A stretch of DNA of 64,000 bases from an uncultured Marinoscillum sp. Its GTDB lineage: Bacteria > Bacteroidota > Bacteroidia > Cytophagales > MED-G16. Positions 52,528-62,346 of the stretch are shown here, one piece after another. Numbering within the stretch: the stretch's first letter is position 1; each line of letters starts with the position of its first letter. The notes under the pieces were generated by a model, which was not told where the DNA came from, did no database searches, and saw nothing but the letters and a program-made list of their open reading frames with translations. The stretch spans positions 87,626 to 151,625 of the forward strand of contig CACOMW010000001.1 of assembly GCA_902628365.1 (NCBI GenBank), given 5' to 3'. Position numbers and translations under genes: made by a program.

Positions 52528-54738
52528 TTAAAATCTATGGGTGTAAGTAATTTTACTTGCGCCTAAAATCGATGAAGTTTTATATTTTCCAGCATCATCA
52601 ATCCAATTATGATTATAAACAAAATAAATATCAGATCCAGGGGTGATAGTATATTTAAATCTATTATTCATTCCTATTTGTTTACTAATATCATCATATT
52701 GAATATTTGAAGAAAAAGATATAAAAGGAGAAAAATCAAAATCACCTAAAAAACGAATTAAGTTAGTTTTAAAATTCCCTTCATTTAAGTTTACTTTAGA
52801 ATGGATATAACCTAAATTTAAATTGATTCCAGGAAAAGGTCTCAAAGTCAAATTGTTTTGATACTCAGTACGATTTCCAGACCAGAACCCTTCTATATTT
52901 AGTTCAATTTCATATACTAGTTTTCTATGATTGGCTGTTTCCAATTCAATTTGATGAGACCAATTTGAATAGTTTCCAATAGGAATGATTACAGAACTAT
53001 CTCCCAAAATATTAAAATTATATTCAAGTACTTCATAGTTTTTAATTATTTGATAAGAAATCTCATCTCCACTTTCAAAGCGTATTGATAATGGAGTTAA
53101 TCTAATGTTTTGAGTTAATTTTTTCCAATTTAAACTCATAAGGTTTTCAAAGCTAATTTCCCAAGAAAATTCTCTTATCAGTGAGCTTTTTTCTTGAAGA
53201 GGGGAAAATCTTATCCTAGGTTCAACTCTTCTAAATGAGTTTCTTCTAGAAAACCCAACTGCAGGATCATATGAATTACCAAATTCTCTGTAAGATAGAC
53301 TTCCTGACCATGGTTGATTTGGAAAATTGAATCGAAGCCCCCTTGCCGATCTATCCCACATGCTATTATTCAAATCATTTGGAGATTCTGGATTATGCAT
53401 AATAGCAAATGCCTGAAATTGAAGGTTTTGATTTGAAAGAAATGAAGATGTATTTAAAGTTAAATCAATACCAAATGTATTTCTATCTTGTAATGGCTCA
53501 GTAAGTTGTTCGCCATTTGTAGTGTGCCTTCTAGTATACAGTATTCCGATGCTGCTTTCTTTTAAAAAATTTTGTTTTAATCTAAGAACAGAAAAGTCTT
53601 CACTATTTACTAAGTCTGTTTTTCTTGTTTTTACCTGCTGTGCTGCAATTTCTACTTTTCCAATCTTTCCAATAATTCTACCACCATACAATATAGGAAT
53701 GGGGTTCCCTGATTGTAGACCAATTTTTCTTGAAAAATATGGATAAACACCGCTTCTAGGAGCAAACTGATAAATATTTGCTCCTTCTAAAAAAAAATCT
53801 CTTTTTTCTGGAAATCGAATGGCAAACCTAGTTAGATTAATTTGTCTGTCGTCCACTTCTGTTTCAGCAAAATCAGTATTAAGTGTGACAGAAGCTTTTA
53901 ATCCAGGTGTTATATTATAATTGATATTTATTCCACCATCAAAATTTGCATCTTTATTGTAACCAACTCCTGAATCTTTTTGAAGTTTAGATGCTTCAGT
54001 TTTCCCATATCCTACTAATTCAAGTCCTAATCCTTGAGATATATTATTAAGTCCAGTTAATCTTCCTGCATTTTGTGGTCTGAAGAGTCCTTGATTCCTT
54101 TTGTGTCCTGACCATAATATTTCTTCATTTTTTCTTCTTATTGTTCTTTGAAAATTGATTCCCCACGTACTAATTTTTGGATCAAAATTTAGAGTGTGAA
54201 AAGGTATACGAATTTCTGTAGACCAGCCAAAATCTCCAATAAAGGTCCATGGTCTCCATATCCCATCCCAGTTTTTATTTAAACTTAGTCCTTGACCTAT
54301 TGTTAAAAGTCCATCTCCCATCAATCCTTTAGGGTTTATTTCAAAAAAATATGCATTTCTTCCATCAAGATACGTGTCAAGTATCCACATGAATCTATCA
54401 TCAGTGTTTAAAGGCGAGTCTTTTCTCATTTTAAAAGATTTTATTCCCTCTGGATTTGAATCATAAAAAACTCCACCTATATAAAGGTAGTTTTGGTCGT
54501 AAGCTATCTTTATTATTGTTTTTTCAGTTGGCTCACCTCCTTCAATGGGTTCTTGTGTCAAAAATTGATCAATTCCGATAATGGTATTCCAAAATGGTTC
54601 ATCTAATTTTCCATCAAGTATTATTTCTTTAGAATCGATTTTAACTGCTTTGAAAGACTTTCGGTTTTTATCTTGCGGTTGACTGTAGAGGTTTATTGAA
54701 AAAATTATTAGATAGACAGTATATAAAAATCTTTTCAT
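52528..54738 (-). CDS. DUF5916 outer-membrane protein with CBM9-like N-terminal domain
   Basis: The 736-residue exported protein has a signal peptide (about 1-19, INLYSQ). Residues about 30-210 form a carbohydrate-binding family 9-like domain: IDSKEIILDGKLDEPFWNTI, IKIAYDQNYLYIGGVFYD, DRFMWILDTYLDGRNAYFFE and WSTEIRIPFHTLNF. The DUF5916 region follows, with FPEKRDFFLEGANIYQF and YFSRKIGL, then an amphipathic beta-strand-rich part ending in KITYTHRF. A C-terminal Phe is typical of outer-membrane barrels. The family is common in Bacteroidota; the ligand is not known. Confidence 0.9.
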   Translation of the reverse strand: MKRFLYTVYLIIFSINLYSQPQDKNRKSFKAVKIDSKEIILDGKLDEPFWNTIIGIDQFLTQEPIEGGEPTEKTIIKIAYDQNYLYIGGVFYDSNPEGIKSFKMRKDSPLNTDDRFMWILDTYLDGRNAYFFEINPKGLMGDGLLTIGQGLSLNKNWDGIWRPWTFIGDFGWSTEIRIPFHTLNFDPKISTWGINFQRTIRRKNEEILWSGHKRNQGLFRPQNAGRLTGLNNISQGLGLELVGYGKTEASKLQKDSGVGYNKDANFDGGININYNITPGLKASVTLNTDFAETEVDDRQINLTRFAIRFPEKRDFFLEGANIYQFAPRSGVYPYFSRKIGLQSGNPIPILYGGRIIGKIGKVEIAAQQVKTRKTDLVNSEDFSVLRLKQNFLKESSIGILYTRRHTTNGEQLTEPLQDRNTFGIDLTLNTSSFLSNQNLQFQAFAIMHNPESPNDLNNSMWDRSARGLRFNFPNQPWSGSLSYREFGNSYDPAVGFSRRNSFRRVEPRIRFSPLQEKSSLIREFSWEISFENLMSLNWKKLTQNIRLTPLSIRFESGDEISYQIIKNYEVLEYNFNILGDSSVIIPIGNYSNWSHQIELETANHRKLVYEIELNIEGFWSGNRTEYQNNLTLRPFPGINLNLGYIHSKVNLNEGNFKTNLIRFLGDFDFSPFISFSSNIQYDDISKQIGMNNRFKYTITPGSDIYFVYNHNWIDDAGKYKTSSILGASKITYTHRF

Positions 54739-54826
54739 AATTTGATTTTTACAATATTTTTTGGAAATATACTAACAGGCTCTTTTCATTTTCTCAGCTG
54801 GTAAGATTGGATTTAATTTTTTAAAA

Positions 54827-55000
54827 TTATTTTTTTCCAACAAAAAACGAACTTATGATCATACCAACACCAACAAACAATAGTCCAATTGCAATAGTTA
54901 TTGAATTATCACCGGTTCCTCCAATTGACTGAGAGCTAAAATACATACTTAATAGATTGACTGGAACACTTCCCAGCATCAATATTGATCTAATATCCAT
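54827..55000 (-). CDS. Small membrane protein, 57 residues
   Basis: On the minus strand an ATG at 55000 opens a 57-codon frame with two hydrophobic segments: an N-terminal one (SILMLGSVPVNLLSMYF) and a stronger one (ITIAIGLLFVGVGMIISSFF), ending with GKK. They are joined by a Ser/Gly loop (SSQSIGGTGDN). Amino-acid use looks coding and the protein would span the membrane twice. It lies in the 535 bp gap between the DUF5916 and PqaA-like genes. No family is recognised and no homology check was possible. Confidence 0.6.
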   Translation of the reverse strand: MDIRSILMLGSVPVNLLSMYFSSQSIGGTGDNSITIAIGLLFVGVGMIISSFFVGKK

Positions 55001-55210
55001 AAGACTAAACTACATAAACTTTAATTAACAACCAATTATTTCTATTAATTCAAAATATTAATATCCAAATTCTATTATAAAAAATTAGAAAAATATTAAA
55101 ACAGGTAATAATAATTTAACATTTTAATAATACTTTCCTAATGTGTTATATGGCTTACCTATAAAATAAAATTTTAAATTGCAGCTTCGATTTTGGGTTA
55201 ATGTTGTTTA

Positions 55211-55240
55211 GGGGGTCATTTATTGGTCCCCTTTCTTTTT
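55211..55240 (+). terminator. Strong terminator-like hairpin upstream of the PqaA-like gene
   Basis: GGGGGTCA (55211-55218) pairs with TGGTCCCC (55224-55231) through eight base pairs, two of them G-U, closing a five-base loop, and is followed by TTTCTTTTTT. This is one of the most GC-rich spots in the area and has terminator form on the plus strand only. No plus-strand gene lies upstream within the gap, so it may end a small RNA or act as an attenuator for the gene starting at 55275. The rest of 55001-55274 shows no ORF or RNA I recognise. Confidence 0.6.
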
Positions 55241-55274
55241 TAACATAGGCTTTATTTAATTATATTTAAACCTT

Positions 55275-56705
55275 ATGAAATATAGTTTCTCTATAATCTT
55301 CTCATTTTTTTTCTTTTTATTTTTTGGGTGTAACGATAAAAAATCTTTAGATCATAGTTCCTTACTTAAGGAGTATGTTACAAAAGTTGATCCTTCTTTT
55401 AGATATGAAATTATGGATACAGTAAGTGGAGAGAACTGGAAAGAATATAGAATTAAAATGGTTTCGGGAACATGGCTTAGTCTTGATGACTTTGATGATA
55501 ATTCAAATGAGTGGTGGCATTGGGTTTCTATGATTGTTCCAGATGAAATAAAACATAACGAGTCCATGATGGTTATAGGCGCTGGATCTAAAGATGATTA
55601 TAAAGGAATGAAAAGTGAGAATGTTGAAACAAACAAAGAAAATATTAAAATAGCCATAGATACTAAATCCATTGTCACAGAAATTACAAACATACCTTTT
55701 CAGCCTATTGACTTTTCAAATGATGGTAAGGGTATTCGATATGAAGATGACTTAATTGCTTATGGGTGGAGGCAGTTTCTTGAAAAAGGTGCAAAAGTTG
55801 AAGATACTGAATGGCTTGCTCGTTTTCCTATGACAAGAGCTGTTGTGAAAGCTATGGATGTTGTTCAAGAGTTAACTCAAGGTTTAGAAACCCCCGTTGA
55901 TAGTTTTTTTGTAACTGGCGCATCTAAAAGAGGTTGGGCTACATGGACTACTGCTATTACTGATGATCGAGTAATGGGAATAGCACCAGTCGTCATAGAT
56001 CTTTTGAATTTATTTCCTTCTTTTCAGCATCACTGGAGAGTGTATGGAGAGTGGTCTCCTGCAGTTGAAGATTATGTGAATGAAGAAATCATGGACTGGA
56101 CAGGGTCTAAAGAGTATGGGGTAATAATTGACATTACAGATCCTTATTCTTATAGAGAGCAGCTTACCTTACCTAAGTTTATTATAAATGCTACTAGCGA
56201 TGAATTTTTTGTTACAGACTCATGGCAATTCTATTGGGATGATCTTATAGGAAAAAAACATTTGCAATACCTACCTAATACTGGACACGGCCTTTATGGT
56301 ACTTACAAAACACCAAGTATGGTTTCTTATTACAACCATTTGATCTCTGATATAGAAATTCCTGAATATAGTTGGAATATTAGTGGCGATACAATTCATA
56401 TATCTGTTAATCCTTCTGATGATTATGAGTTAAGAAAATGGGAGGTTATTAATGAAAACGAGCGCGACTTTAGAATATATAAGATAGGGGAGAGCTGGAC
56501 TTCTGAGACAATTGAAAAAACTGATGACGGAAATTACTCTATAGTAATTGAAAAACCTGAAAATGGTTATAAGGCAGCTTTTATAGAGATATTAATTAAT
56601 TCAGAACCTAAATTTCCTCTCGGTATAAGCTCAGGAACTTTAGTTACCCCAAATTCTTATCCTTTTTCTGAATTTGTTTCAGAAAATCCTAAGGGGACTT
56701 ATTAA
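55275..56705 (+). CDS. PhoPQ-activated pathogenicity-related (PqaA-like) lipoprotein
   Basis: The 476-residue protein is a lipoprotein (signal ends FLFFGC, Cys near residue 19) of the PqaA family, an alpha/beta-hydrolase-like group first named from Salmonella. Family marks are WWHWVSMIVPDEI, GAGSKDDYKG, IPFQPIDFSNDGKGIRYEDD, AYGWRQFLEKGAKV, WLARFPMTRAVVKAMD, FVTGASKRGWATWTTAI (around the nucleophile position), FIINATSDEFFVTDSW and YLPNTGHGLYGTY (a His as in alpha/beta hydrolases). The C-terminal 120 residues are beta-rich. Reaction unknown. Confidence 0.88.
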   Translation: MKYSFSIIFSFFFFLFFGCNDKKSLDHSSLLKEYVTKVDPSFRYEIMDTVSGENWKEYRIKMVSGTWLSLDDFDDNSNEWWHWVSMIVPDEIKHNESMMVIGAGSKDDYKGMKSENVETNKENIKIAIDTKSIVTEITNIPFQPIDFSNDGKGIRYEDDLIAYGWRQFLEKGAKVEDTEWLARFPMTRAVVKAMDVVQELTQGLETPVDSFFVTGASKRGWATWTTAITDDRVMGIAPVVIDLLNLFPSFQHHWRVYGEWSPAVEDYVNEEIMDWTGSKEYGVIIDITDPYSYREQLTLPKFIINATSDEFFVTDSWQFYWDDLIGKKHLQYLPNTGHGLYGTYKTPSMVSYYNHLISDIEIPEYSWNISGDTIHISVNPSDDYELRKWEVINENERDFRIYKIGESWTSETIEKTDDGNYSIVIEKPENGYKAAFIEILINSEPKFPLGISSGTLVTPNSYPFSEFVSENPKGTY

Positions 56706-56754
56706 ATTATATAGGATTCAATTGTTTTCAACATATTTTTTTTATATTTAGCAT

Positions 56755-59700
56755 ATGTTCAAAAATCTAATAGTACTTTTTTTTATTTTAACTCATGGTT
56801 TACTTCAAGGTCAGAATTGGAATCAAATTGGTAATGATATTAATGGTAAGAATACTGTCGACTATTCTGGTAGGTCTATTGCTTTTTCAGATAATGGAAA
56901 TATAGTTGCAATTGGTGCACATGCTAATGATGGCAATGGAAATAACTCAGGTCATGTTCGAGTTTATCAAATTTCTAACAACAATTGGGTTCAATTAGGT
57001 CAAGAAATTTTTGGAGAATCAGCAAATGATGAGTTTGGAAGATATGTTTCTTTATCCAATAATGGAAGTATTTTAGCTGTTGGAGCTCCTTTTAGTGAAA
57101 ATACAAATTATCCTAACACAGTTGATTGGGGTAAAGTTAAAGTATTTCAATATTCAAGTGGTAGTTGGAATCAAATAGGACAAACAATAGTTGGTGCACA
57201 GTACGGTGCACAGAGTGGTAGGGTTTCTCTTTCTAGTGATGGTACTGTTTTAGCAATTGGAGAAATAGGGGTTCATCCATCCAATTGGCTGAGTTCTGGT
57301 GCTGGGGGTGCCAGAGTATTCAAATTTGATGGAAGTAATTGGAATCAAAGAGGGTCTATTATTTATGGTGAAAGCATAAATAACGAAAGTGGTTTTTCAA
57401 TTTCATTATCATCCGATGGCAATAGAGTAGCAATTGGTTCTCATAAAAATAATGGTTTTTTTGGGGTTTCATCTGGACATGTTCGCGTTTGGCAGTTTTC
57501 TAATAACGAATGGGTGCAATTAGGTCAAGATATTGATGGAGATGGACCAAATAATTATAGTGGTTATTCCGTTTCTCTATCTGATAATGGAACAATTCTA
57601 GCAATAGGTGCTCCAAGATTTGATTCTAACATCAATAGTAATAAAATTTATGCAGGTCAAGTAAGAGTGTTTCAGTTATCTAACAATAGTTGGGTACAAT
57701 TAGGTCAAGATATTATTGGTGAAAAAGCTGGTGATCAAAGTGGGTATTCCGTTTCTTTATCTTCTAATGGAACAGTTTTGGCTATAGGCGCACCCTTTAA
57801 TAACGGTAGTTCGTCTCAATATTTATCTAGTAAAGCAGGGCATGTTCGTGTTTACAAATTATCCAATAACAATTGGGTACAAGTAGGTCAAGATATTGAT
57901 GGTGAAAATGATGATGATGAATCTGGTTCAGCTGTTGCATTATCATCCGATGGAAGTAGAGTGGCTATTAGTGCTCCACAAAATGATGGTGGTGGTAATA
58001 ATTCTGGCCATGTTAGAGTCTTTGAATTAACATCTGCCCCAAATGTATGTCCAGTAGCAAACAATGATAGTTATAATTATGTAAAACAAACACCATTGAA
58101 TATTGCGTCTGCACAGGGTGTTCTTGCTAATGATACTGACTCAAATAATGACGGTTTAACAGCAACTTTAGTTTCTAATTCTACAAGAGGAAATTTAACT
58201 TTAAATAGTGATGGATCTTTTTCATATAATAGATGTTCTAATACTAATTTACAAGGCACCTTTAATGCGGTAACTACTTCAACTGGAAATTGGTGTCCAG
58301 CAGGAACCGGTAAAGTCTCACAAAAACAACAATTTGCTTGGTCTCAGTCAGGAAACAATCTTTATTCTGTAACTGGCGGTGATTTTACTTATGGAGGATA
58401 CAGTGCTTGTGGTTATAATCAGAAACCTAGTGGAACATTAAAAATTAAATATGAATGTGGTGTTTTATCACCTATTGGTCAATCTCAATGGGGTGAAACT
58501 TATACATTCAATAGTGTAGAGACTTCAGCTGACAGATCAACTCTTACAATAGCTTGGTCAAATAGTTATGGAGAATCTGCCATATCGGTTTTAACTGATT
58601 GGTCCGGTGGACTTTGGCCAATTTTATCTCATAACGATAATTATCAAGATTCATTTACCTACAAGGCAAATGATGGTACGTGTAATTCCAATGTTGCAAC
58701 TGTCTCTTTACAAGCTATTAATAATGATTGCCCAGTAGGAGTAAATGATGTTTATCAAGTAAATAAAGGAGGGGTTTTAAATATTATTTCAGCTGCAGAG
58801 GGAGTGCTTATTAATGATACCGATGCTAACAATAATATTTTGACTGCTAAAGTTGCTTCACCTCCTTTGCATGGAAATTTGAATTTAAATTCAAATGGCT
58901 CATTTACTTATGCTCATAATGGTAGTGATAATACCAGTGATGGTTTTAAATATCTGGCCAATGATGGGTATTGTGATTCTGATACTGTAATTGTAACAAT
59001 TAATGTTAGTTATCCTACTCCAACAAATGGTGAGTGGACGCAAGAAGGAAATGATATTCTCCCCCCTAATAGTTTTGGTGCAAATGAAGTTTCTATATCA
59101 AAAGACGGTTCAGTAGTTGCTGTTGGACATGGAGGCTTTGATAGCAACATTGGGACAAATGCTGTAGGTTTAATAAGAGTTTTTAAGAATGTTAATAATG
59201 TCTGGACACAGGAGGCAAATATTGAAGGTGAAAATGCACTTGATGCGATTGGTAGATCTATTTCGCTTTCTGGAGATGGTAAGACAGTAATTGCTGGATC
59301 AGAAGCATTTGATTCGAGTAAAGGCTTGGCTCGGATTTATAGAAAAATAAATAACACTTGGACAAAATTGGGACAAGATATTGTTGGAGAGCCAGGTGAT
59401 CGATTTGGAGCACAAGTTAGCATCTCAACTGATGGAAATAGAATTGCTATCTCTGCTTCTTTTCATGATGGTGGAAAAGGGACTGTTAGAGTTTACAATT
59501 GGAATGGAACAACATGGATGAAAATGGGTCAGGATATTGATGGTGAAGCTGCAAGTGATGGAAGTGGAAAATGGCGTCAACTTGAAATTAGTGGTGATGG
59601 TAATACTGTGGCAATAGGATCAACAACTAATGGAGGAGGAAAAGGACATACAAGAGTATATAGCTGGAATGGTAACACTTGGACTCAACTTGGTCAAGAC

Positions 59701-62343
59701 ATAGATGGTAAGTCAATTGAAGGTTTAGGTAGAGTTTCTTTAAATGATGATGGAACAATAGTAGCAGTTGGTGGTTACCAGAATGATGGTTATACAGGAA
59801 ATCCAAATGATAATAGAGGGGTTGTAAGAATTTTTGAATTTAAAAATAATTCTTGGATCCAATTAGGACAAGATGTTCATGGAAATATGCCAGAAGATCT
59901 TTTTGGAAATCAACTTTCAATTAGTGCAAGTGGAGATACTCTAGCAATTGGTGTAGGGTGGAATGATAAAAATGGGAATATGTCTGGTCAAATTAAAGTT
60001 ATTACATATAATAAAAATCTTAGTAAATGGGAACAATTAGGTCAAGATGTATATGGCTTGGCTTCAAACCATATGTATGGTTATCTACTGCAAATCTCAG
60101 GAGACGGTTCTAGATTTGTTACAACTAAAAGAATAAATGGAGATACTTTAAGAATATTTAAATTTAATCAAGCAAACATTTGTCCAGTAGTAAACAACGA
60201 ATCTTTTGATGTAGAGCAGGGCGCTTCAATAAATATTTCAGCAAACCAGGGATTACTTGTTAATGATACCGATGCAGATGGAGACAATTTATCTGTAAGT
60301 GTTTTACCAATCCCCGATCACAGTAATGATGTTGAATACAATTCTTATGTTTATCATGGGTTAATTTCTTGTCAGGATCCCAACGATCCTAATAATGGAA
60401 AATACAATGTGCTTTGTTCCAATGGTTCATTTAAATATGAGAATGACGGAAGTTTTAATGCTACAGATACAATTCGATATAAAGTATCTGATGGTGAATG
60501 TGAGCGCAGTGGATTTGCAGTTTTAAATATTATTGGAAACGCTGACCCTGATAACTGGACAAAAATAGGCCAAGATCTAATAGGAGAAGCAGTAGGTGAT
60601 CGATTTGGCAGCATTGTTTCTATGAATAAGCAGGGTAATATAGTGGCTGTAGGAGCTCCAAAAAATGATAACTCTGGAGGATCTGATGCAGGTCAAGTGC
60701 GAGTCTTTAAGTATGAAAATAATTCTTGGAACCAAATGGGTCAAGATATTGATGGTTCTTTAACAGATCAACGTATTGGTAGTGTTTCAATAAGTGATGA
60801 TGGATTGACGATAGCGACTTCTTCTAATGATTTTTATGACGAAATAGATCCATATTCAACTCAAGTTTATGTATATAAGTTTGAAAATAATGTTTGGAAT
60901 AAATCTGTTATTAATGCTCCAGATAATTATATAAATTATTGTAATAATGATTGCTCGTTTGGTAATAATGTAATCATTAGCGGTGATGGTAATAGATTAG
61001 CAATCTCTGCAGATTGGAGCGATTATTCAGATGGTGAAATATGGCTTTATGAAAATGATGGAAATTCTTGGAATTCGATAGGAATAATTAATTCTTATGA
61101 TGAAGTAGGATATTATATGGAGGTTTCAATGAATAAAGATGGATCAAAAATAGCATTCATATACGAAGAAGAAAATGCTACAGTTTTTCAATATATTGGC
61201 AATGACAATTGGTCTCAAGTTGGACAAACTATTAAAATTGATGGTGGATTATCTCCAAATTGGCAAGCTTTCATGGGAATTACAATTAGTGGTGATGGTT
61301 CAACAATAGCAATGAATATGGATAATTGTCCTGATCTGCAAGATATGGATTGTGATGATATTGTAGGAGTTTATAAATATCAAAATAATAGTTGGATACA
61401 AGTAGGACAATTTTTAAATAGAACATGGGATTATGATTATTTGCCAATTTCTCTTAACTACGATGGTACAATCATTGCAGTTGGGGATATCTCTGATCAG
61501 CTTGAATCTGACAAAGGATCTGTAAGAACTTATAAATTAAAAAATGATAAATGGATACAAATGGGGCAGGCTATTTTAGGACTTAGTAATGGTGATTTTT
61601 TTGGGGGTTCTGTATCTCTTAATTCTATAGGATCTAAGTTAGTGATTGGAGCTCCTCAACTTGATGTTAACAAGAAAGGTTATGTTCAAGTATATAGTTA
61701 CCCGATTGTTCCTCCTGTTCAAACAGTTTTGAATTTCACAGCTTCATCATCTTCAGAAGTAGAAGGAAAGAGTGTAGATATTAATGTAAAAATCGAAAAT
61801 CCTAGTCCTAATTCATCGACAACTGTTGATGTGGTCTTGACAAGTGGTGATTCAAAAGATATAGGGGATTTTTCTTCGAAAACACTTACGTTCCCAGAAG
61901 GAAATTATGCTACAGCAAATCAAAAAGTATCCATTAGTATAACTGATGATGCTTTAGAAGAAGGTGGAGAAGATGTGGTATTTACTCTTAAAAATGCATC
62001 TGGAACAGCAACAATTGGTCAAACGTCAACCCATACGCTAACGATAATAGATAACGATGGTAATGTAACGGGATTTGAAAACCATGAATCAGAAAAAAAT
62101 ATAAATATCTTTCCAAATCCAACCACAGGAATTATCAACATAAGATTTCATGATACATGGAATGGAAATGTACAATTTAAATTGTTTGATGCCTTTGGTA
62201 AACAAGAAGCTCAAAATACAATCGATAACTCTTCTGGAAATTCTGATTTCCAGCTTGACGTATCGAATAGGAAAGACGGAGTATTTTTCATAGAATTATC
62301 TCAGGATGATAAGAAAGTGATTAAAAAAGTAATCAAAAAGTAA
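56755..62343 (+). CDS. Giant T9SS-exported protein with three seven-repeat propellers
   Basis: The 1862-residue protein has a signal peptide (about 1-20) and then alternates repeat blocks and cadherin-like domains. Block 1 (about residues 21-427), block 2 (759-1139) and block 3 (1267-1652) each hold seven copies of a roughly 50-65 residue unit of the form 'W.QLGQDI.GE......SVSLS.DG..LAIGAP.....GHVRV'. This suggests three seven-bladed propellers. Between them lie cadherin-like domains (429-650, 658-752, 1142-1262) with LANDTDSN or VNDTDADGD calcium-type motifs; the first carries a 134-residue insertion. A Calx-beta domain (about 1659-1770) and a T9SS type A sorting domain (from about 1780, INIFPNPTTG, ending KKVIKK) follow. 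The protein is likely anchored on the surface or released. Ligand unknown. Confidence 0.9.
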   Translation: MFKNLIVLFFILTHGLLQGQNWNQIGNDINGKNTVDYSGRSIAFSDNGNIVAIGAHANDGNGNNSGHVRVYQISNNNWVQLGQEIFGESANDEFGRYVSLSNNGSILAVGAPFSENTNYPNTVDWGKVKVFQYSSGSWNQIGQTIVGAQYGAQSGRVSLSSDGTVLAIGEIGVHPSNWLSSGAGGARVFKFDGSNWNQRGSIIYGESINNESGFSISLSSDGNRVAIGSHKNNGFFGVSSGHVRVWQFSNNEWVQLGQDIDGDGPNNYSGYSVSLSDNGTILAIGAPRFDSNINSNKIYAGQVRVFQLSNNSWVQLGQDIIGEKAGDQSGYSVSLSSNGTVLAIGAPFNNGSSSQYLSSKAGHVRVYKLSNNNWVQVGQDIDGENDDDESGSAVALSSDGSRVAISAPQNDGGGNNSGHVRVFELTSAPNVCPVANNDSYNYVKQTPLNIASAQGVLANDTDSNNDGLTATLVSNSTRGNLTLNSDGSFSYNRCSNTNLQGTFNAVTTSTGNWCPAGTGKVSQKQQFAWSQSGNNLYSVTGGDFTYGGYSACGYNQKPSGTLKIKYECGVLSPIGQSQWGETYTFNSVETSADRSTLTIAWSNSYGESAISVLTDWSGGLWPILSHNDNYQDSFTYKANDGTCNSNVATVSLQAINNDCPVGVNDVYQVNKGGVLNIISAAEGVLINDTDANNNILTAKVASPPLHGNLNLNSNGSFTYAHNGSDNTSDGFKYLANDGYCDSDTVIVTINVSYPTPTNGEWTQEGNDILPPNSFGANEVSISKDGSVVAVGHGGFDSNIGTNAVGLIRVFKNVNNVWTQEANIEGENALDAIGRSISLSGDGKTVIAGSEAFDSSKGLARIYRKINNTWTKLGQDIVGEPGDRFGAQVSISTDGNRIAISASFHDGGKGTVRVYNWNGTTWMKMGQDIDGEAASDGSGKWRQLEISGDGNTVAIGSTTNGGGKGHTRVYSWNGNTWTQLGQDIDGKSIEGLGRVSLNDDGTIVAVGGYQNDGYTGNPNDNRGVVRIFEFKNNSWIQLGQDVHGNMPEDLFGNQLSISASGDTLAIGVGWNDKNGNMSGQIKVITYNKNLSKWEQLGQDVYGLASNHMYGYLLQISGDGSRFVTTKRINGDTLRIFKFNQANICPVVNNESFDVEQGASINISANQGLLVNDTDADGDNLSVSVLPIPDHSNDVEYNSYVYHGLISCQDPNDPNNGKYNVLCSNGSFKYENDGSFNATDTIRYKVSDGECERSGFAVLNIIGNADPDNWTKIGQDLIGEAVGDRFGSIVSMNKQGNIVAVGAPKNDNSGGSDAGQVRVFKYENNSWNQMGQDIDGSLTDQRIGSVSISDDGLTIATSSNDFYDEIDPYSTQVYVYKFENNVWNKSVINAPDNYINYCNNDCSFGNNVIISGDGNRLAISADWSDYSDGEIWLYENDGNSWNSIGIINSYDEVGYYMEVSMNKDGSKIAFIYEEENATVFQYIGNDNWSQVGQTIKIDGGLSPNWQAFMGITISGDGSTIAMNMDNCPDLQDMDCDDIVGVYKYQNNSWIQVGQFLNRTWDYDYLPISLNYDGTIIAVGDISDQLESDKGSVRTYKLKNDKWIQMGQAILGLSNGDFFGGSVSLNSIGSKLVIGAPQLDVNKKGYVQVYSYPIVPPVQTVLNFTASSSSEVEGKSVDINVKIENPSPNSSTTVDVVLTSGDSKDIGDFSSKTLTFPEGNYATANQKVSISITDDALEEGGEDVVFTLKNASGTATIGQTSTHTLTIIDNDGNVTGFENHESEKNINIFPNPTTGIINIRFHDTWNGNVQFKLFDAFGKQEAQNTIDNSSGNSDFQLDVSNRKDGVFFIELSQDDKKVIKKVIKK

Positions 62344-62346
62344 TTA

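Noticed and set aside
56815..61710. Long repeat region considered as a mobile or repeat-expansion element
   Set aside because: The repeats are diverged protein blades in one intact frame with a signal peptide and sorting domain; no transposase or terminal repeats are present.
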